Source: Thermoplasmata archaeon
GTDB taxonomy: Archaea > Thermoplasmatota > Thermoplasmata > Thermoplasmatales > Thermoplasmataceae
Assembly: GCA_021802055.1 (NCBI GenBank)
Contig: JAKAAY010000010.1
Coordinates: 1-60,780, forward strand
DNA: 60,780 nt
Direction: 5' to 3'
Within the stretch, counting starts at the first letter, position 1; the number at the start of each line of letters is the position of its first letter. A program made the position numbers and the translations under genes. Under the pieces are notes generated by a model, which made no database searches, was not told where the DNA came from, and saw only the letters and a list, made by a program, of their open reading frames with translations. This document shows positions 26,575 through 34,894 of this stretch, piece by piece.

Positions 26575-28968
26575 ATGTGCGCTTGGAAATATGATCTGTA
26601 TATGGATCTTACAGGTTCTGGTGATGAATATCACGGTGAGGAGAAAATTACCGTTGACAGGAAGGAGAAGAACTTCTACCTCAACGCTGTGGATATGAAA
26701 ATTAACCAGGTGTTGCTCAACGCAAAGGAGCTGGAATTCGACTATGACAGCAAGGAGGGCATACTGAAGCTTCCCAAGAAAGTTAAGCCCGGAGCAGTGA
26801 TAGAGATCAAGTTTGAAGGCAGGATCTCAAAGAGTCTGATGGGTCTCTACCGGGTGAAAACAAACAATGGGTTTGCTCTTACGACTCAGTTCGAACCCAA
26901 TGGCGCAAGGATGGCATTTCCATGCAGAGACGAACCGGGGACAAAGGCCACCTTTGACCTCAGGGTACTGATTCCCGTCGATTACGAAGCCATATCAAAC
27001 ATGCCCGTTGCCACGAGCAGGGAGGTCTCCGGCCAAAAGGAGGTTGTATTTCAGCAGACCCCGGTCATGTCCACTTATCTGCTGTACATTGGAGTAGGGA
27101 AGTATGCCTCTGTTTCAGACCGTTCAAAGAAGCCCGAAATAATCATGTCATACCCCGGATCTCAACTTTCTGCGGAGCCTTTCTCTCTTGAGGAGGCCAG
27201 GAAAGCTGTTGACTACTATGAGGAGTATTACGGCATCAAGTTCGCCCTTCCCAAAATGCATCTTCTGGGAATTCCTGAATTTGGAGCAGGAGCAATGGAG
27301 AACTGGGGTGCGATCACGTTTCGTGAGGTGGTTCTCTTTGTTCAGAAGGATTCTGGGCAGAAGATGAGAAAGTATGTCTCCATGGTGGAGGCCCACGAGA
27401 TTGCGCACCAGTGGTTTGGTGACCTCGTGACAATGAAGTGGTGGAATGACCTCTGGCTGAACGAGAGTTTTGCAACATTCATGAGCTACAAGTGTGTGGA
27501 CAGTTTCCATAAGGAATTTGACATGTGGGGCGATTTCCTGACATCGGAGTATGCGGGTGCCATGGCAGGAGACTCGCTGAAGAGTTCTCACCCCATTAAC
27601 GCAGACGTCAAGAGTCCTGATGAAATAGCTCAGATATTTGACGAAATCAGTTATGGCAAGGGAGGAAGCGTGCTGCGCATGATCGAGGGATATGTGGGGG
27701 AGGAAAACTTCAGGAAAGGAATATCCAGTTACCTGAAGAAATTCCCCTACGGGAACGCAGAAAATGCCGACTTGTGGAATGCTATCCAGGAAGTGTCCGG
27801 CATACCAGTTTCAATGATAATGTCTCAGTGGATCAACAGGCCTGGATATCCATATATCCGGGTAACAAGGAAGGGGGACAGTTATCTTCTTTCTCAGGAA
27901 AGATTCTACCTTAGCGGCTCCCCCGGGAATGAAATCTGGCCAGTTCCCATATTCATAAGGGGGACGTCATCCAGTACCTCGATCCTTATGAATGCCCCAC
28001 AGATCGAAGTTGACGCAAGGGATGTGATATCGCTCAACAGAGATGCTCTAGGCTTCTACAGAGTTCTTTACGATCCCTCTGTCATCAACTCGCTGCAGGA
28101 GAATATCTCAAGAATGAATCACCTTGAGAAATGGTCCATTATCAACGACTTCTACGCGTTCCTCAGGGCGGGGAAAACCACGGTCAAGGACTATATCGAG
28201 ACGCTTTCCAGATTCATCGGAGAGTCAAACTACCTGGTGGTCGATGCCATATCCAGCCAGTTAGACAGAATGGTTTACATTGACCCCGGGAACCAGGCCA
28301 TAAGGGACTTTTCGTCAAAGTATCATCACTCTGCCCTGGAAGCCATCGGGGAGAAGGTAGAGGACGAGAACGTAAACATCAGCATACTCAGAGGAGACCT
28401 CAGGGAGAGACTATCCCGTATCGACCCCGCGTTTGCATCCTCAATAGCTGTGGACTTCAACAACTTCTTCAAGACACCTGGCGACATAAGAGGCTCCGTG
28501 GCCGTGGCATACGCCGAGGCTTCAAACAACTTCTCTGGCCTGAGGGAGACTTTTCTGAAGGCGGAGACGGACGAGGACAGGATGTTCCTCCTCAATGGAC
28601 TTGGGAGCCTGAAAGGGAAGGATAATTTTGAGTCAGTTTGGGCCATGATCAACAGTGGGGAGATCAAAATGCAGGATACAATACGGCTTATCTATGTGCT
28701 CGTTGCCAACACGGACACCAGGCCGTTGATGTTTGAACGATTCGAGGAAACTCTGAAGATGGTGAGGGAGATATTCCAGGGAACAGGCTATGCTTCGTTC
28801 GCTGTTGAGTCTGCCATTCCACTGATGGGCCTTGTGGACAGAGAGGGAATCATCGCCATGGTTGAGAAGCATATGGGTCCTGATATTGTCAACGGCTTCA
28901 ACAAGGGAAAGGAATATCTGGAGATCAATCTCCGTCTGAGGGATATGCTGAAGGACTTCAAAGAGTAA
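26575..28968 (+). CDS. M1 family aminopeptidase (tricorn protease interacting factor F2/F3-like)
   Basis: The 797-residue zinc aminopeptidase has the substrate-anchoring GAMEN motif (FGAGAMENWGAI, about residue 237), zinc motif HEIAH with the downstream glutamate in LWLNESFA (residues about 273-296), and the catalytic tyrosine region DEISYGKGGSVLRMIEGY. An N-terminal beta domain and a long C-terminal helical domain complete the family architecture. In Thermoplasma the F2 and F3 factors trim peptides released by tricorn into amino acids. Which of the two this is cannot be told here. The TTG-started MFS gene follows after 6 bases, so they are cotranscribed. Confidence 0.95.
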   Translation: MCAWKYDLYMDLTGSGDEYHGEEKITVDRKEKNFYLNAVDMKINQVLLNAKELEFDYDSKEGILKLPKKVKPGAVIEIKFEGRISKSLMGLYRVKTNNGFALTTQFEPNGARMAFPCRDEPGTKATFDLRVLIPVDYEAISNMPVATSREVSGQKEVVFQQTPVMSTYLLYIGVGKYASVSDRSKKPEIIMSYPGSQLSAEPFSLEEARKAVDYYEEYYGIKFALPKMHLLGIPEFGAGAMENWGAITFREVVLFVQKDSGQKMRKYVSMVEAHEIAHQWFGDLVTMKWWNDLWLNESFATFMSYKCVDSFHKEFDMWGDFLTSEYAGAMAGDSLKSSHPINADVKSPDEIAQIFDEISYGKGGSVLRMIEGYVGEENFRKGISSYLKKFPYGNAENADLWNAIQEVSGIPVSMIMSQWINRPGYPYIRVTRKGDSYLLSQERFYLSGSPGNEIWPVPIFIRGTSSSTSILMNAPQIEVDARDVISLNRDALGFYRVLYDPSVINSLQENISRMNHLEKWSIINDFYAFLRAGKTTVKDYIETLSRFIGESNYLVVDAISSQLDRMVYIDPGNQAIRDFSSKYHHSALEAIGEKVEDENVNISILRGDLRERLSRIDPAFASSIAVDFNNFFKTPGDIRGSVAVAYAEASNNFSGLRETFLKAETDEDRMFLLNGLGSLKGKDNFESVWAMINSGEIKMQDTIRLIYVLVANTDTRPLMFERFEETLKMVREIFQGTGYASFAVESAIPLMGLVDREGIIAMVEKHMGPDIVNGFNKGKEYLEINLRLRDMLKDFKE

Positions 28969-28974
28969 TTCCAT

Positions 28975-30195
28975 TTGTCAGAGTGGAAAGGCACGTCCCA
29001 AGACACTCAAGCCCTGAACAGGGGCTTCAAATTTCTTGTTTTCTCAAGAGTAACCAGAAGCGTGGCGGTTACGTTCTCCATGCTTTCCATACCTCTCTAT
29101 CTATACCTTGTGGGCATTTCAGTCCTGAACATAGGGCTGGTCGTTGCCGGGGCCATGCTTTTCACGGTTTTCCTGACTCTTTTCCTGGGCATGATCGGGG
29201 ACAGAAAGAGTTTCAGGCTGTCGCTCATTCTGGCCGAGATTCCTTACCTTGCTGCCATGCTGATCCTGTCCTTCACTGAGTATACGCCTCTCATCTATCT
29301 GGCTGTGGTGGTGGGTGGAATAGGTGGCGCCCCCGGTGCAATGCGGGGCTCATTCTCTCCAGGCTCCACAGCACTCATTGGCAAGAACTGGCCTGATCCC
29401 GATGAAAGGGTGAGGCGCATAGGGCTGCTGCTCTCAACAGGATCCATTGGTGCAGTGGGCGGGGCATTCATGCTCTATGTCAAAGGTTTGCTGGATCCGG
29501 TAACAGGCAGCGTAGAGGCATTCAGGTATCTCTTCCTGGTCTCCGCAGCCCTGATGGGAGCATCAGCGATCATGCTGACATTGTTGAAGGAGAAGTCAGC
29601 ACTCCAGCGGAAAAACCTGATCATGAGCAGAAAGAGTGCAACATACAGCTTCAGGGTGATTCTTTCCAACACGCTCAACGGCTCCGGCATAGGCATTGCC
29701 ATGTCCATACTGCCCCTCTGGATGAGTCTGAGATATGGGGTCAGCGACGCAAGCCTCGGAACCATATTTACGCTCTCATACGTAGCCACGGGAATGGCCG
29801 CTTACATCTCTTCACGTCTCAGTGGGACATTCAGGATACGAGGTTTGCGAATCTCCTCCTATACCCGGATACTGCAGGGGACCATGCTGATACTCATCGG
29901 GTTATCGCCGCTGTTCATTCTTGCCTGGAGCCTATATGTGATCCGCTCTTTCTTTGCGGGTTTCGGGGCACCAATGCGGAGTGCCATCAATATAAACGGG
30001 ATCAGCGGCAGTGACTACGGGACCGCCACAAGTATCCAGGGAGTTTCCAACAGGCTTTCAATGGTTTCTTCCGGTGCAACCGGCTATCTGATGGGGGTAG
30101 GTCTCCCGATACCCGAGGAAGTGGGGGGCATCCTGCAGTTTCTTGCAGGGATAACATATTATTTTTCGCTTAGGTCAAGTTTCCGGAAAGGTTAA
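28975..30195 (+). CDS. Major facilitator superfamily transporter
   Basis: The 406-residue membrane protein has about 12 transmembrane segments. The loop between TM2 and TM3 carries GMIGDRKSFR, a form of the MFS motif A (GxxxDRxxRR). A central cytoplasmic loop with KEKSALQRKN separates the halves. The start is TTG at 28975, six bases after the peptidase stop and without a clear Shine-Dalgarno sequence. The substrate is unknown. Given the peptidase upstream, import or export of amino acids or peptides is one possibility. Confidence 0.88.
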   Translation: MSEWKGTSQDTQALNRGFKFLVFSRVTRSVAVTFSMLSIPLYLYLVGISVLNIGLVVAGAMLFTVFLTLFLGMIGDRKSFRLSLILAEIPYLAAMLILSFTEYTPLIYLAVVVGGIGGAPGAMRGSFSPGSTALIGKNWPDPDERVRRIGLLLSTGSIGAVGGAFMLYVKGLLDPVTGSVEAFRYLFLVSAALMGASAIMLTLLKEKSALQRKNLIMSRKSATYSFRVILSNTLNGSGIGIAMSILPLWMSLRYGVSDASLGTIFTLSYVATGMAAYISSRLSGTFRIRGLRISSYTRILQGTMLILIGLSPLFILAWSLYVIRSFFAGFGAPMRSAININGISGSDYGTATSIQGVSNRLSMVSSGATGYLMGVGLPIPEEVGGILQFLAGITYYFSLRSSFRKG

Positions 30196-30246
30196 GAAAT
30201 ACAATCGGAGGCTCAAGCCTTCCCTTACTATTAGTATTGGAAACGA

Positions 30247-30259
30247 ATTAAACGAAATA
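30247..30259. promoter_or_regulatory. 13-base motif shared by cassettes A and B, copy A
   Basis: ATTAAACGAAATA ends 59 bases before the start of the first gene of cassette A. An identical 13-mer ends 55 bases before the first gene of cassette B (50995-51007). In copy A the heptamer AAACGAA also occurs just upstream at 30241-30247, giving a tandem direct repeat, and TACTATTA (30226-30233) has a counterpart in B. The position upstream of the TATA box suits an activator site or operator. Confidence 0.5.
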
Positions 30260-30290
30260 GGATAATTATCTGCATAGAGTAAAGAAAATT

Positions 30291-30300
30291 CATATATAAT
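30291..30300 (+). promoter_or_regulatory. TATA box of cassette A
   Basis: CATATATAAT is centred about 23 bases before the ATG at 30319, fitting a leaderless first gene. No other strong promoter is seen within the cassette except a possible weak one just before gene 2. Confidence 0.6.
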
Positions 30301-30318
30301 AAATGATTACTCTCATAC

Positions 30319-31002
30319 ATGAAAACGAAACTCGAAGATAGTCCGTTGAATAGAGAAGTAACCTCTCGAGATGTCATTCTAGGCTTGGTAGGCACACTCT
30401 CATTCTTTGGTGTTCTTTCGATGGTACTGAGCGTGACCGGATCATCCCTTGTGGTAGGAACTTTGATACAGCAGGGAAATGGCAACTCACCAAATGTGAT
30501 AACTCACCCGGGTGGTGGTGGAGGACCCTGCGCATCGTCAGCGTCTATGGAATTCACCATTACTAACAACACACCATGGTATTGCTTCTTTTATGTTGTA
30601 CACTCCACGGAGACTGCGTACTTTAACGTTACAAACTTGTATGTGAACCCGGACATCGTTGCCAGTCCAGGTGTATCCATCTATGCCAATGTTGGTGGTT
30701 TTCCAGGTGGACAGGTACTCAACACGAATGGGCCTTATCATTTCGTCAACGGAACAAATAGCAATGGAGTACAGTACGAAATCTTCTCCGGCGACGTGGA
30801 AATGGTGAACCAAGCCATTGTGTACAATCAGATAATGAATAATATGTACACAAACATACTTGTTGACTATGAGATTATGGGTAACGGGAGCATACTCATA
30901 AAATACTACGTTGACTACAACAACACACTGAGTGCAGAGCAGGCTGCGTTCATAACAATTACCGATTTGCTGAAGTCATACTCGGCCTCAGGTGGAGGAT
31001 AA
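30319..31002 (+). CDS. Cassette A gene 1: membrane-anchored secreted protein of unknown function
   Basis: The 227-residue protein is not recognised. Residues 1-20 are charged and cytosolic. Residues about 20-50 (ILGLVGTLSFFGVLSMVLSV) form one transmembrane or uncleaved signal segment. The rest is an ectodomain rich in Asn, Tyr, Thr and Gly with several N-glycosylation sequons and only two cysteines, preceded by a glycine linker HPGGGGGPC. It ends in SYSASGGG. A promoter precedes it and a strong hairpin follows, so it may be made in excess of the transporter genes behind it. By position it matches gene 1 of cassette B, although the sequences do not visibly align. Confidence 0.75.
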   Translation: MKTKLEDSPLNREVTSRDVILGLVGTLSFFGVLSMVLSVTGSSLVVGTLIQQGNGNSPNVITHPGGGGGPCASSASMEFTITNNTPWYCFFYVVHSTETAYFNVTNLYVNPDIVASPGVSIYANVGGFPGGQVLNTNGPYHFVNGTNSNGVQYEIFSGDVEMVNQAIVYNQIMNNMYTNILVDYEIMGNGSILIKYYVDYNNTLSAEQAAFITITDLLKSYSASGGG

Positions 31003-31024
31003 ACTATAGCTTGCCTGTGGAGGC

Positions 31025-31051
31025 ATCTTCCTGCTAAAGGAGCAGGAAGAT
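31025..31051 (+). terminator. Hairpin between cassette A genes 1 and 2 (attenuator or processing site)
   Basis: ATCTTCCTGCT pairs perfectly over 11 bp with AGCAGGAAGAT around the loop AAAGG. It lies 22 bases after the gene 1 stop. A T-rich tract (GTTTTTAGTTCTTT) follows about 20 bases later. This may terminate part of the transcripts or protect the gene 1 message. Confidence 0.6.
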
Positions 31052-31135
31052 CATTTCCTATCGCAGTAATTGTTTTTAGTTCTTTAACATGAGAAATCAG
31101 TGCGAAGAATCATACGCGCGGGAATTGCGATCCAG

Positions 31136-31987
31136 ATGAAATTGAAGAAATTCATCTTATTGGTTATAATAGTACTTGTAGTCTTATCTGCAGTCGCCCT
31201 TTTTGCACCAGTGATAGGGGCGTATAGCGTTAACGGGTCACTGGTCAAGGGTGCGACTGCCCAGGGGGGACGGTTTCAATACACGATGGATTCAGTGGGG
31301 CCAATCTGTTTTTTGCATCAGAACGGAGTAAGTAGAGAGATTTCCAACCTTGGAATGACCACAAGCTACGTGAATATTTCAATGGAGAGCGGAGAGGCCG
31401 TATTCTCGATCTCCATCTATGGTCAGCCTCCGGGTTCTTCAAGCGTAAATCTGGCAAAATCCTTCAAGTTATATGCATCGAGCAGCAGTGAAATATATCA
31501 GTCCTTCTTTCCACCTGACTTTAGCGGCGCCGGTCAATTTTATCATGCATTCAATGTCATTGGGGAAGACACAGGAATCACGACAGATCACGGGATAATC
31601 AATGTCGGAAAGGGCTCCTTATACTCGGTCTCACAGAAGACCGTTCTGCTTAGCGTTCCCTGCCAGCCTACGGGGTACTACGGACAACTATCGCAACAGA
31701 TGGCCTCTAACACAGTGTATTACCTGAACACACCTTCAAACGCATTCCTCAGCTATCTCCTATTTTCAGGCAATTCGACTGTGGTCTCTCTGCTGCTTGG
31801 CTCCTCTTCGGTTACTAATGTCAGCCTTTTTTACCTTCAACTGGTTACGGAGAACTCTGCTTTGTCTTCGCTGAACTTGCAGCACTACATCATTCAGTAT
31901 GCCATCATAGCAGTTATCATATGGGTGGTGGGAGTCATATATCTGGTCTCGGTGTACAGGGTTGTTTCAAGAAAGGGGAAAAGATAA
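31136..31987 (+). CDS. Cassette A gene 2: two-TM protein with large ectodomain
   Basis: The 283-residue product has the pattern: basic N-terminus MKLKKF, TM1 (residues 5-27), an extracellular beta-rich domain of about 210 residues with many Asn-X-Ser/Thr sequons, TM2 (IIQYAIIAVIIWVVGVIYLV) and a basic tail RKGKR. Cassette B gene 2 shows the same plan, including M-x-x-KK at the start and a basic tail. That match and the predicted TM position favour Met 31136 over the upstream GTG 31100. It ends one base before the ATPase start. Likely an accessory subunit of the ABC exporter, or a substrate receptor outside the cell. Confidence 0.75.
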   Translation: MKLKKFILLVIIVLVVLSAVALFAPVIGAYSVNGSLVKGATAQGGRFQYTMDSVGPICFLHQNGVSREISNLGMTTSYVNISMESGEAVFSISIYGQPPGSSSVNLAKSFKLYASSSSEIYQSFFPPDFSGAGQFYHAFNVIGEDTGITTDHGIINVGKGSLYSVSQKTVLLSVPCQPTGYYGQLSQQMASNTVYYLNTPSNAFLSYLLFSGNSTVVSLLLGSSSVTNVSLFYLQLVTENSALSSLNLQHYIIQYAIIAVIIWVVGVIYLVSVYRVVSRKGKR

Positions 31988-32854
31988 ATGGTCGGATCGT
32001 CGGAAGCATCCATCGTCTGTACTGATGTAAGCAAGTCTTTCAGGAGACGGAATATATTCCAAAGCGTTGAGTTCTCCATAAAGAAGGGCGTTACAATACT
32101 TGCCGGAGAGAACGGTTCAGGCAAAAGTACGCTGTTCTATATACTCAATGGAACCATGAAGCCAGACAGTGGTTCGGTATCCATATTTGGCCTTGACCCA
32201 TGGGGCTCACATGAAGCAGCCATGAAGGAGGTTTCCTTTATGCTGGAGCGCCCCTCAGTGTTGGGATCTTCTTCAATCCGCGAACACATTTACTGGTTCT
32301 CTGCAATTAAAGGGGCAACCGAAGAGAATATTAAGGATTATATGCACTTATTTGGGGTGGAATATACCTTATCGTCCAGTTTTCACGCATTGAGCATGGG
32401 AGAAGTGCAGCTGGTGATGCTTTCATGCTATCTGAGCTGCGATACGCCCATTTTCATGCTGGATGAGCCAAATTCACATATTGATGTCCACAAGAGATCC
32501 ATTATCTCGGAAGCCATAAGGGATAAAACCAGGGCTTCAAACAGCCTGTTCCTTGTATCAACACATGTTTTCGATGAACTCCTCAGTGCTGCTGACAGAA
32601 TGCTTATCCTCAGAAAAGGCCAGTTGAGCGGAGCCGACGAGACTTCTGGACGGAGGACAAGCATTCTGCGCACTTCAGATAATACAGTTCTTATGGCACA
32701 ACTTAAGGAGGATTTCCCGGATACTTCCATCAGCGGTGGTGCGATCTTCACCTCTGCCGGCATTGAGAAGTGCGTTAAAGCTGCCTCGGAAAATAGCATA
32801 TCGGTATTTTCTTATTTCTCCATACCGGAAGAACTGAGGTCGGTATATGAGTAG
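31988..32854 (+). CDS. Cassette A gene 3: ABC transporter ATPase
   Basis: The 288-residue nucleotide-binding protein has Walker A GENGSGKST (about residue 37), a signature loop that reads LSMGEVQ instead of LSGGQ, Walker B IFMLDEPN, the D-loop HID and the switch histidine in STHVFDE. An extra C-terminal domain of about 80 residues follows, as in cassette B gene 3. The variant S-x-GE-[VI]-QL signature is shared with cassette B, marking one subfamily. It starts directly after the gene 2 stop and overlaps gene 4 by 8 bases. Confidence 0.92.
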   Translation: MVGSSEASIVCTDVSKSFRRRNIFQSVEFSIKKGVTILAGENGSGKSTLFYILNGTMKPDSGSVSIFGLDPWGSHEAAMKEVSFMLERPSVLGSSSIREHIYWFSAIKGATEENIKDYMHLFGVEYTLSSSFHALSMGEVQLVMLSCYLSCDTPIFMLDEPNSHIDVHKRSIISEAIRDKTRASNSLFLVSTHVFDELLSAADRMLILRKGQLSGADETSGRRTSILRTSDNTVLMAQLKEDFPDTSISGGAIFTSAGIEKCVKAASENSISVFSYFSIPEELRSVYE

Positions 32855-33572
32855 GTATGTTTTCCCAGCCCTCATAGCAAGCGACCTTGATCCCTTCTTT
32901 GCCATAGAGATACTTACGCTGTTTGGAGTGCTGATTGCGAATTATTCCATAATCAGCCTACTTGGGCTTCGACCAGGTCAAACTCAGGCCGATGCGGAAT
33001 CATTCTCCATATTACTGCTGAGAGCCGCCTATGTCCCACTTGTTCTCATCCTCGTACTGGTTATCTATACCATGGCCCGTTCCCTGGAAGATGGGAGGTT
33101 CCTGACTTACGTCACATTTCCATACAGTTCCAGAAGGGTCACATCTTACATGTTCGCCTACACAGCCATTTATCCGGCAGTCCTGTGTGCTGCTGTGCTC
33201 ACAGGAGATTCATGGGCTTTTTCACTCTTTACATGGCCACTGGTGCCTGCTGAACTGGTTTTTTACACGGTGTGCTTTTCTGTGATGTTTGCTGGTATTG
33301 GGATATTCCTGGCAGTCCTGACAAGGAGTTCAATTCTCGCCTCTGGCATACCCGGTTCTCTTTACGTCTTTGTATTGCCAGCCATAATAAGCCACAGTAT
33401 CAGCAGCTCATTACTGTACGCGGTTGCGGGTCTGTATTTCCTGAAATCAGGGAATCCGTTCAGTACCACGTACATTTATGGCGGAGTCTTTGAAATTATA
33501 ATGGGCTTCGTTCTCTTCATGGTGTCCGTTGTACTGGTGAGAAGAAGGAATCTCAGACCTACCAGGAGGTGA
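32847..33572 (+). CDS. Cassette A gene 4: ABC-2-like permease
   Basis: The 241-residue protein has about six hydrophobic segments and ends with a basic tail RRRNLRPTRR. The N-terminus ASDLDPFFAIEILTLFG aligns with DYASNPFYILEILTIVS of cassette B gene 4, so the two are homologous. The size is that of a minimal half-transporter permease that would dimerise. Its ATG lies within the ATPase 3' end (ATGAGTAG), an 8-base overlap that implies translational coupling. Confidence 0.85.
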   Translation: MSRYVFPALIASDLDPFFAIEILTLFGVLIANYSIISLLGLRPGQTQADAESFSILLLRAAYVPLVLILVLVIYTMARSLEDGRFLTYVTFPYSSRRVTSYMFAYTAIYPAVLCAAVLTGDSWAFSLFTWPLVPAELVFYTVCFSVMFAGIGIFLAVLTRSSILASGIPGSLYVFVLPAIISHSISSSLLYAVAGLYFLKSGNPFSTTYIYGGVFEIIMGFVLFMVSVVLVRRRNLRPTRR

Positions 33573-33578
33573 AAAAAG

Positions 33579-34184
33579 GTGTGGAAATTCTATGTGAGGC
33601 TGGCTCTGGTATCCCTGATTTTTCTTGCCGCCTTTTCAGGCCTCTGGGCTTATTCTTCGAGTGGAAACTCCCCTGCCTCATTTCAACCACAGGTCGAACT
33701 GGATATACATAATAACACCTCTTCGATAGATTTCCCGCTTACATTCCCTTCAACCCAACATATGGTATCGTATGGGAATGGGGGGAAGCTTTTCTTCTAT
33801 GACGGCCTGAAATTCAACAGCTCTCTGAACCCTGGAAAGGGTTCTCTCATGATCCTGGTAAATTCCTCGCTCCACAACGGATCCTCACAAACGACCTTTT
33901 GCAATTTCACACAGGGCCAGGTGACCGGACAGATCAGTCTTTCACTGGCACCTGGATACTACTCAATCGGCGTGAGGGTCATCATCAGCGTTGCATTATC
34001 GGAAAACGTGAACCTCACACAGGCGCTTCCTTCGGTGAGTAAGAATGTTTCTGGGAAATTCATAGCCACCCTGGTGAAGCCGGAAGTTGCCGTGTTCACG
34101 TATCCAGTGATTGTTTCAGCCAGTTCTACCGTACTGTTCTCCGTGATTTCATATATTGACTTCAGGAGGAAGTTTTCAGGGTAA
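33579..34184 (+). CDS. Cassette A gene 5: two-TM protein with small ectodomain
   Basis: The 201-residue product has TM1 at about residues 6-25, an extracellular domain with several sequons and the segment SLAPGYYSIGV, TM2 near the C-terminus (FTYPVIVSASSTVLFSVISY) and the tail DFRRKFSG. Cassette B gene 5 has LNLSPGYYEIKF at the same place and DVRKGRN at the tail, so they are homologues. It starts with GTG, 6 bases after gene 4. Probably an accessory membrane subunit of the exporter. A gene-free 148 bases separate it from the convergent GNAT gene. Confidence 0.75.
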   Translation: MWKFYVRLALVSLIFLAAFSGLWAYSSSGNSPASFQPQVELDIHNNTSSIDFPLTFPSTQHMVSYGNGGKLFFYDGLKFNSSLNPGKGSLMILVNSSLHNGSSQTTFCNFTQGQVTGQISLSLAPGYYSIGVRVIISVALSENVNLTQALPSVSKNVSGKFIATLVKPEVAVFTYPVIVSASSTVLFSVISYIDFRRKFSG

Positions 34185-34332
34185 ATCCTCCGGACTGTAA
34201 CTGCGTGGAGCCTGTTATACCGCCAGAAACCTGACCCCAACTCCCGGGAAACAACCTGCTACATGTGAATGGCCGGAGCAGGCAGCGTTTCATAGACCTG
34301 ATCCAGGCCGGATCTCTTCATCCAGTCACAGC

Positions 34333-34842
34333 TTAAGGAGAAGCTCTCCTCAATGTCTTTCTCAGTACCACCTCTCCAGGTAACTCTGCCGGCCCATACA
34401 CGGTGAATTTCTTCTTTCTGTAGAATCCCATGGCAATTTTGTTCCCCTGATGAACAACAGCGAAGTATTCCCCGGCATGCCTTGATCGGAGCCATGCCTG
34501 TCCGCTGGAAAGCATTATTGAGCCTATTCCGCTGCGCTGGTATCCGGGAAGAAGGTACAGCCTGTAGAGCCAGTATAGTTCTTCTGATGCTCCCATATGG
34601 CAGAAGCCGACAACCTTTCCGCCAACAATGGCTACCTTGAAAAATTCATCTCCTGCTGATACGGCATCCTGGCATCTGCAGAGCGCCTGGACACTATAGT
34701 ACTCAGCAATGAAACGATCGATGTGATCCCTGCTGTAGATCCCGGAGTACGCCTGGTGCCACGAGGCAGAGGCAACTTCCTTCACCTGCGGTGCAAGGGC
34801 GCATGTAAAATCCTGCAGTTCAACTGTCAAAGCACTGTTCAC
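34333..34842 (-). CDS. GNAT family N-acetyltransferase
   Basis: The 169-residue protein has the GNAT core: beta strands around FKVAIVGGKVVGFCHMG, then ELYWLYRLYLLPGYQRSGIGSIMLS, where motif A (Q-R-S-G-I-G) binds the acetyl-CoA pyrophosphate, and FYRKKKFTVYG near the end. The acceptor (amine, protein N-terminus or small molecule) is not predictable. It lies 52 bases downstream of metG on the same strand and could be its cotranscribed partner. Confidence 0.88.
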   Translation of the reverse strand: MNSALTVELQDFTCALAPQVKEVASASWHQAYSGIYSRDHIDRFIAEYYSVQALCRCQDAVSAGDEFFKVAIVGGKVVGFCHMGASEELYWLYRLYLLPGYQRSGIGSIMLSSGQAWLRSRHAGEYFAVVHQGNKIAMGFYRKKKFTVYGPAELPGEVVLRKTLRRASP

Positions 34843-34894
34843 TCTCCCGTGACGGCCCAGGTGCTCTGTCGATGCTGAGGTGGTGCATGAAAGC

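Noticed and set aside
30319-31002. Calling cassette gene 1 a bacteriocin (sulfolobicin or halocin)
   Set aside because: No residue-level similarity that I can recognise; only context suggests a secreted product, so no function is assigned.
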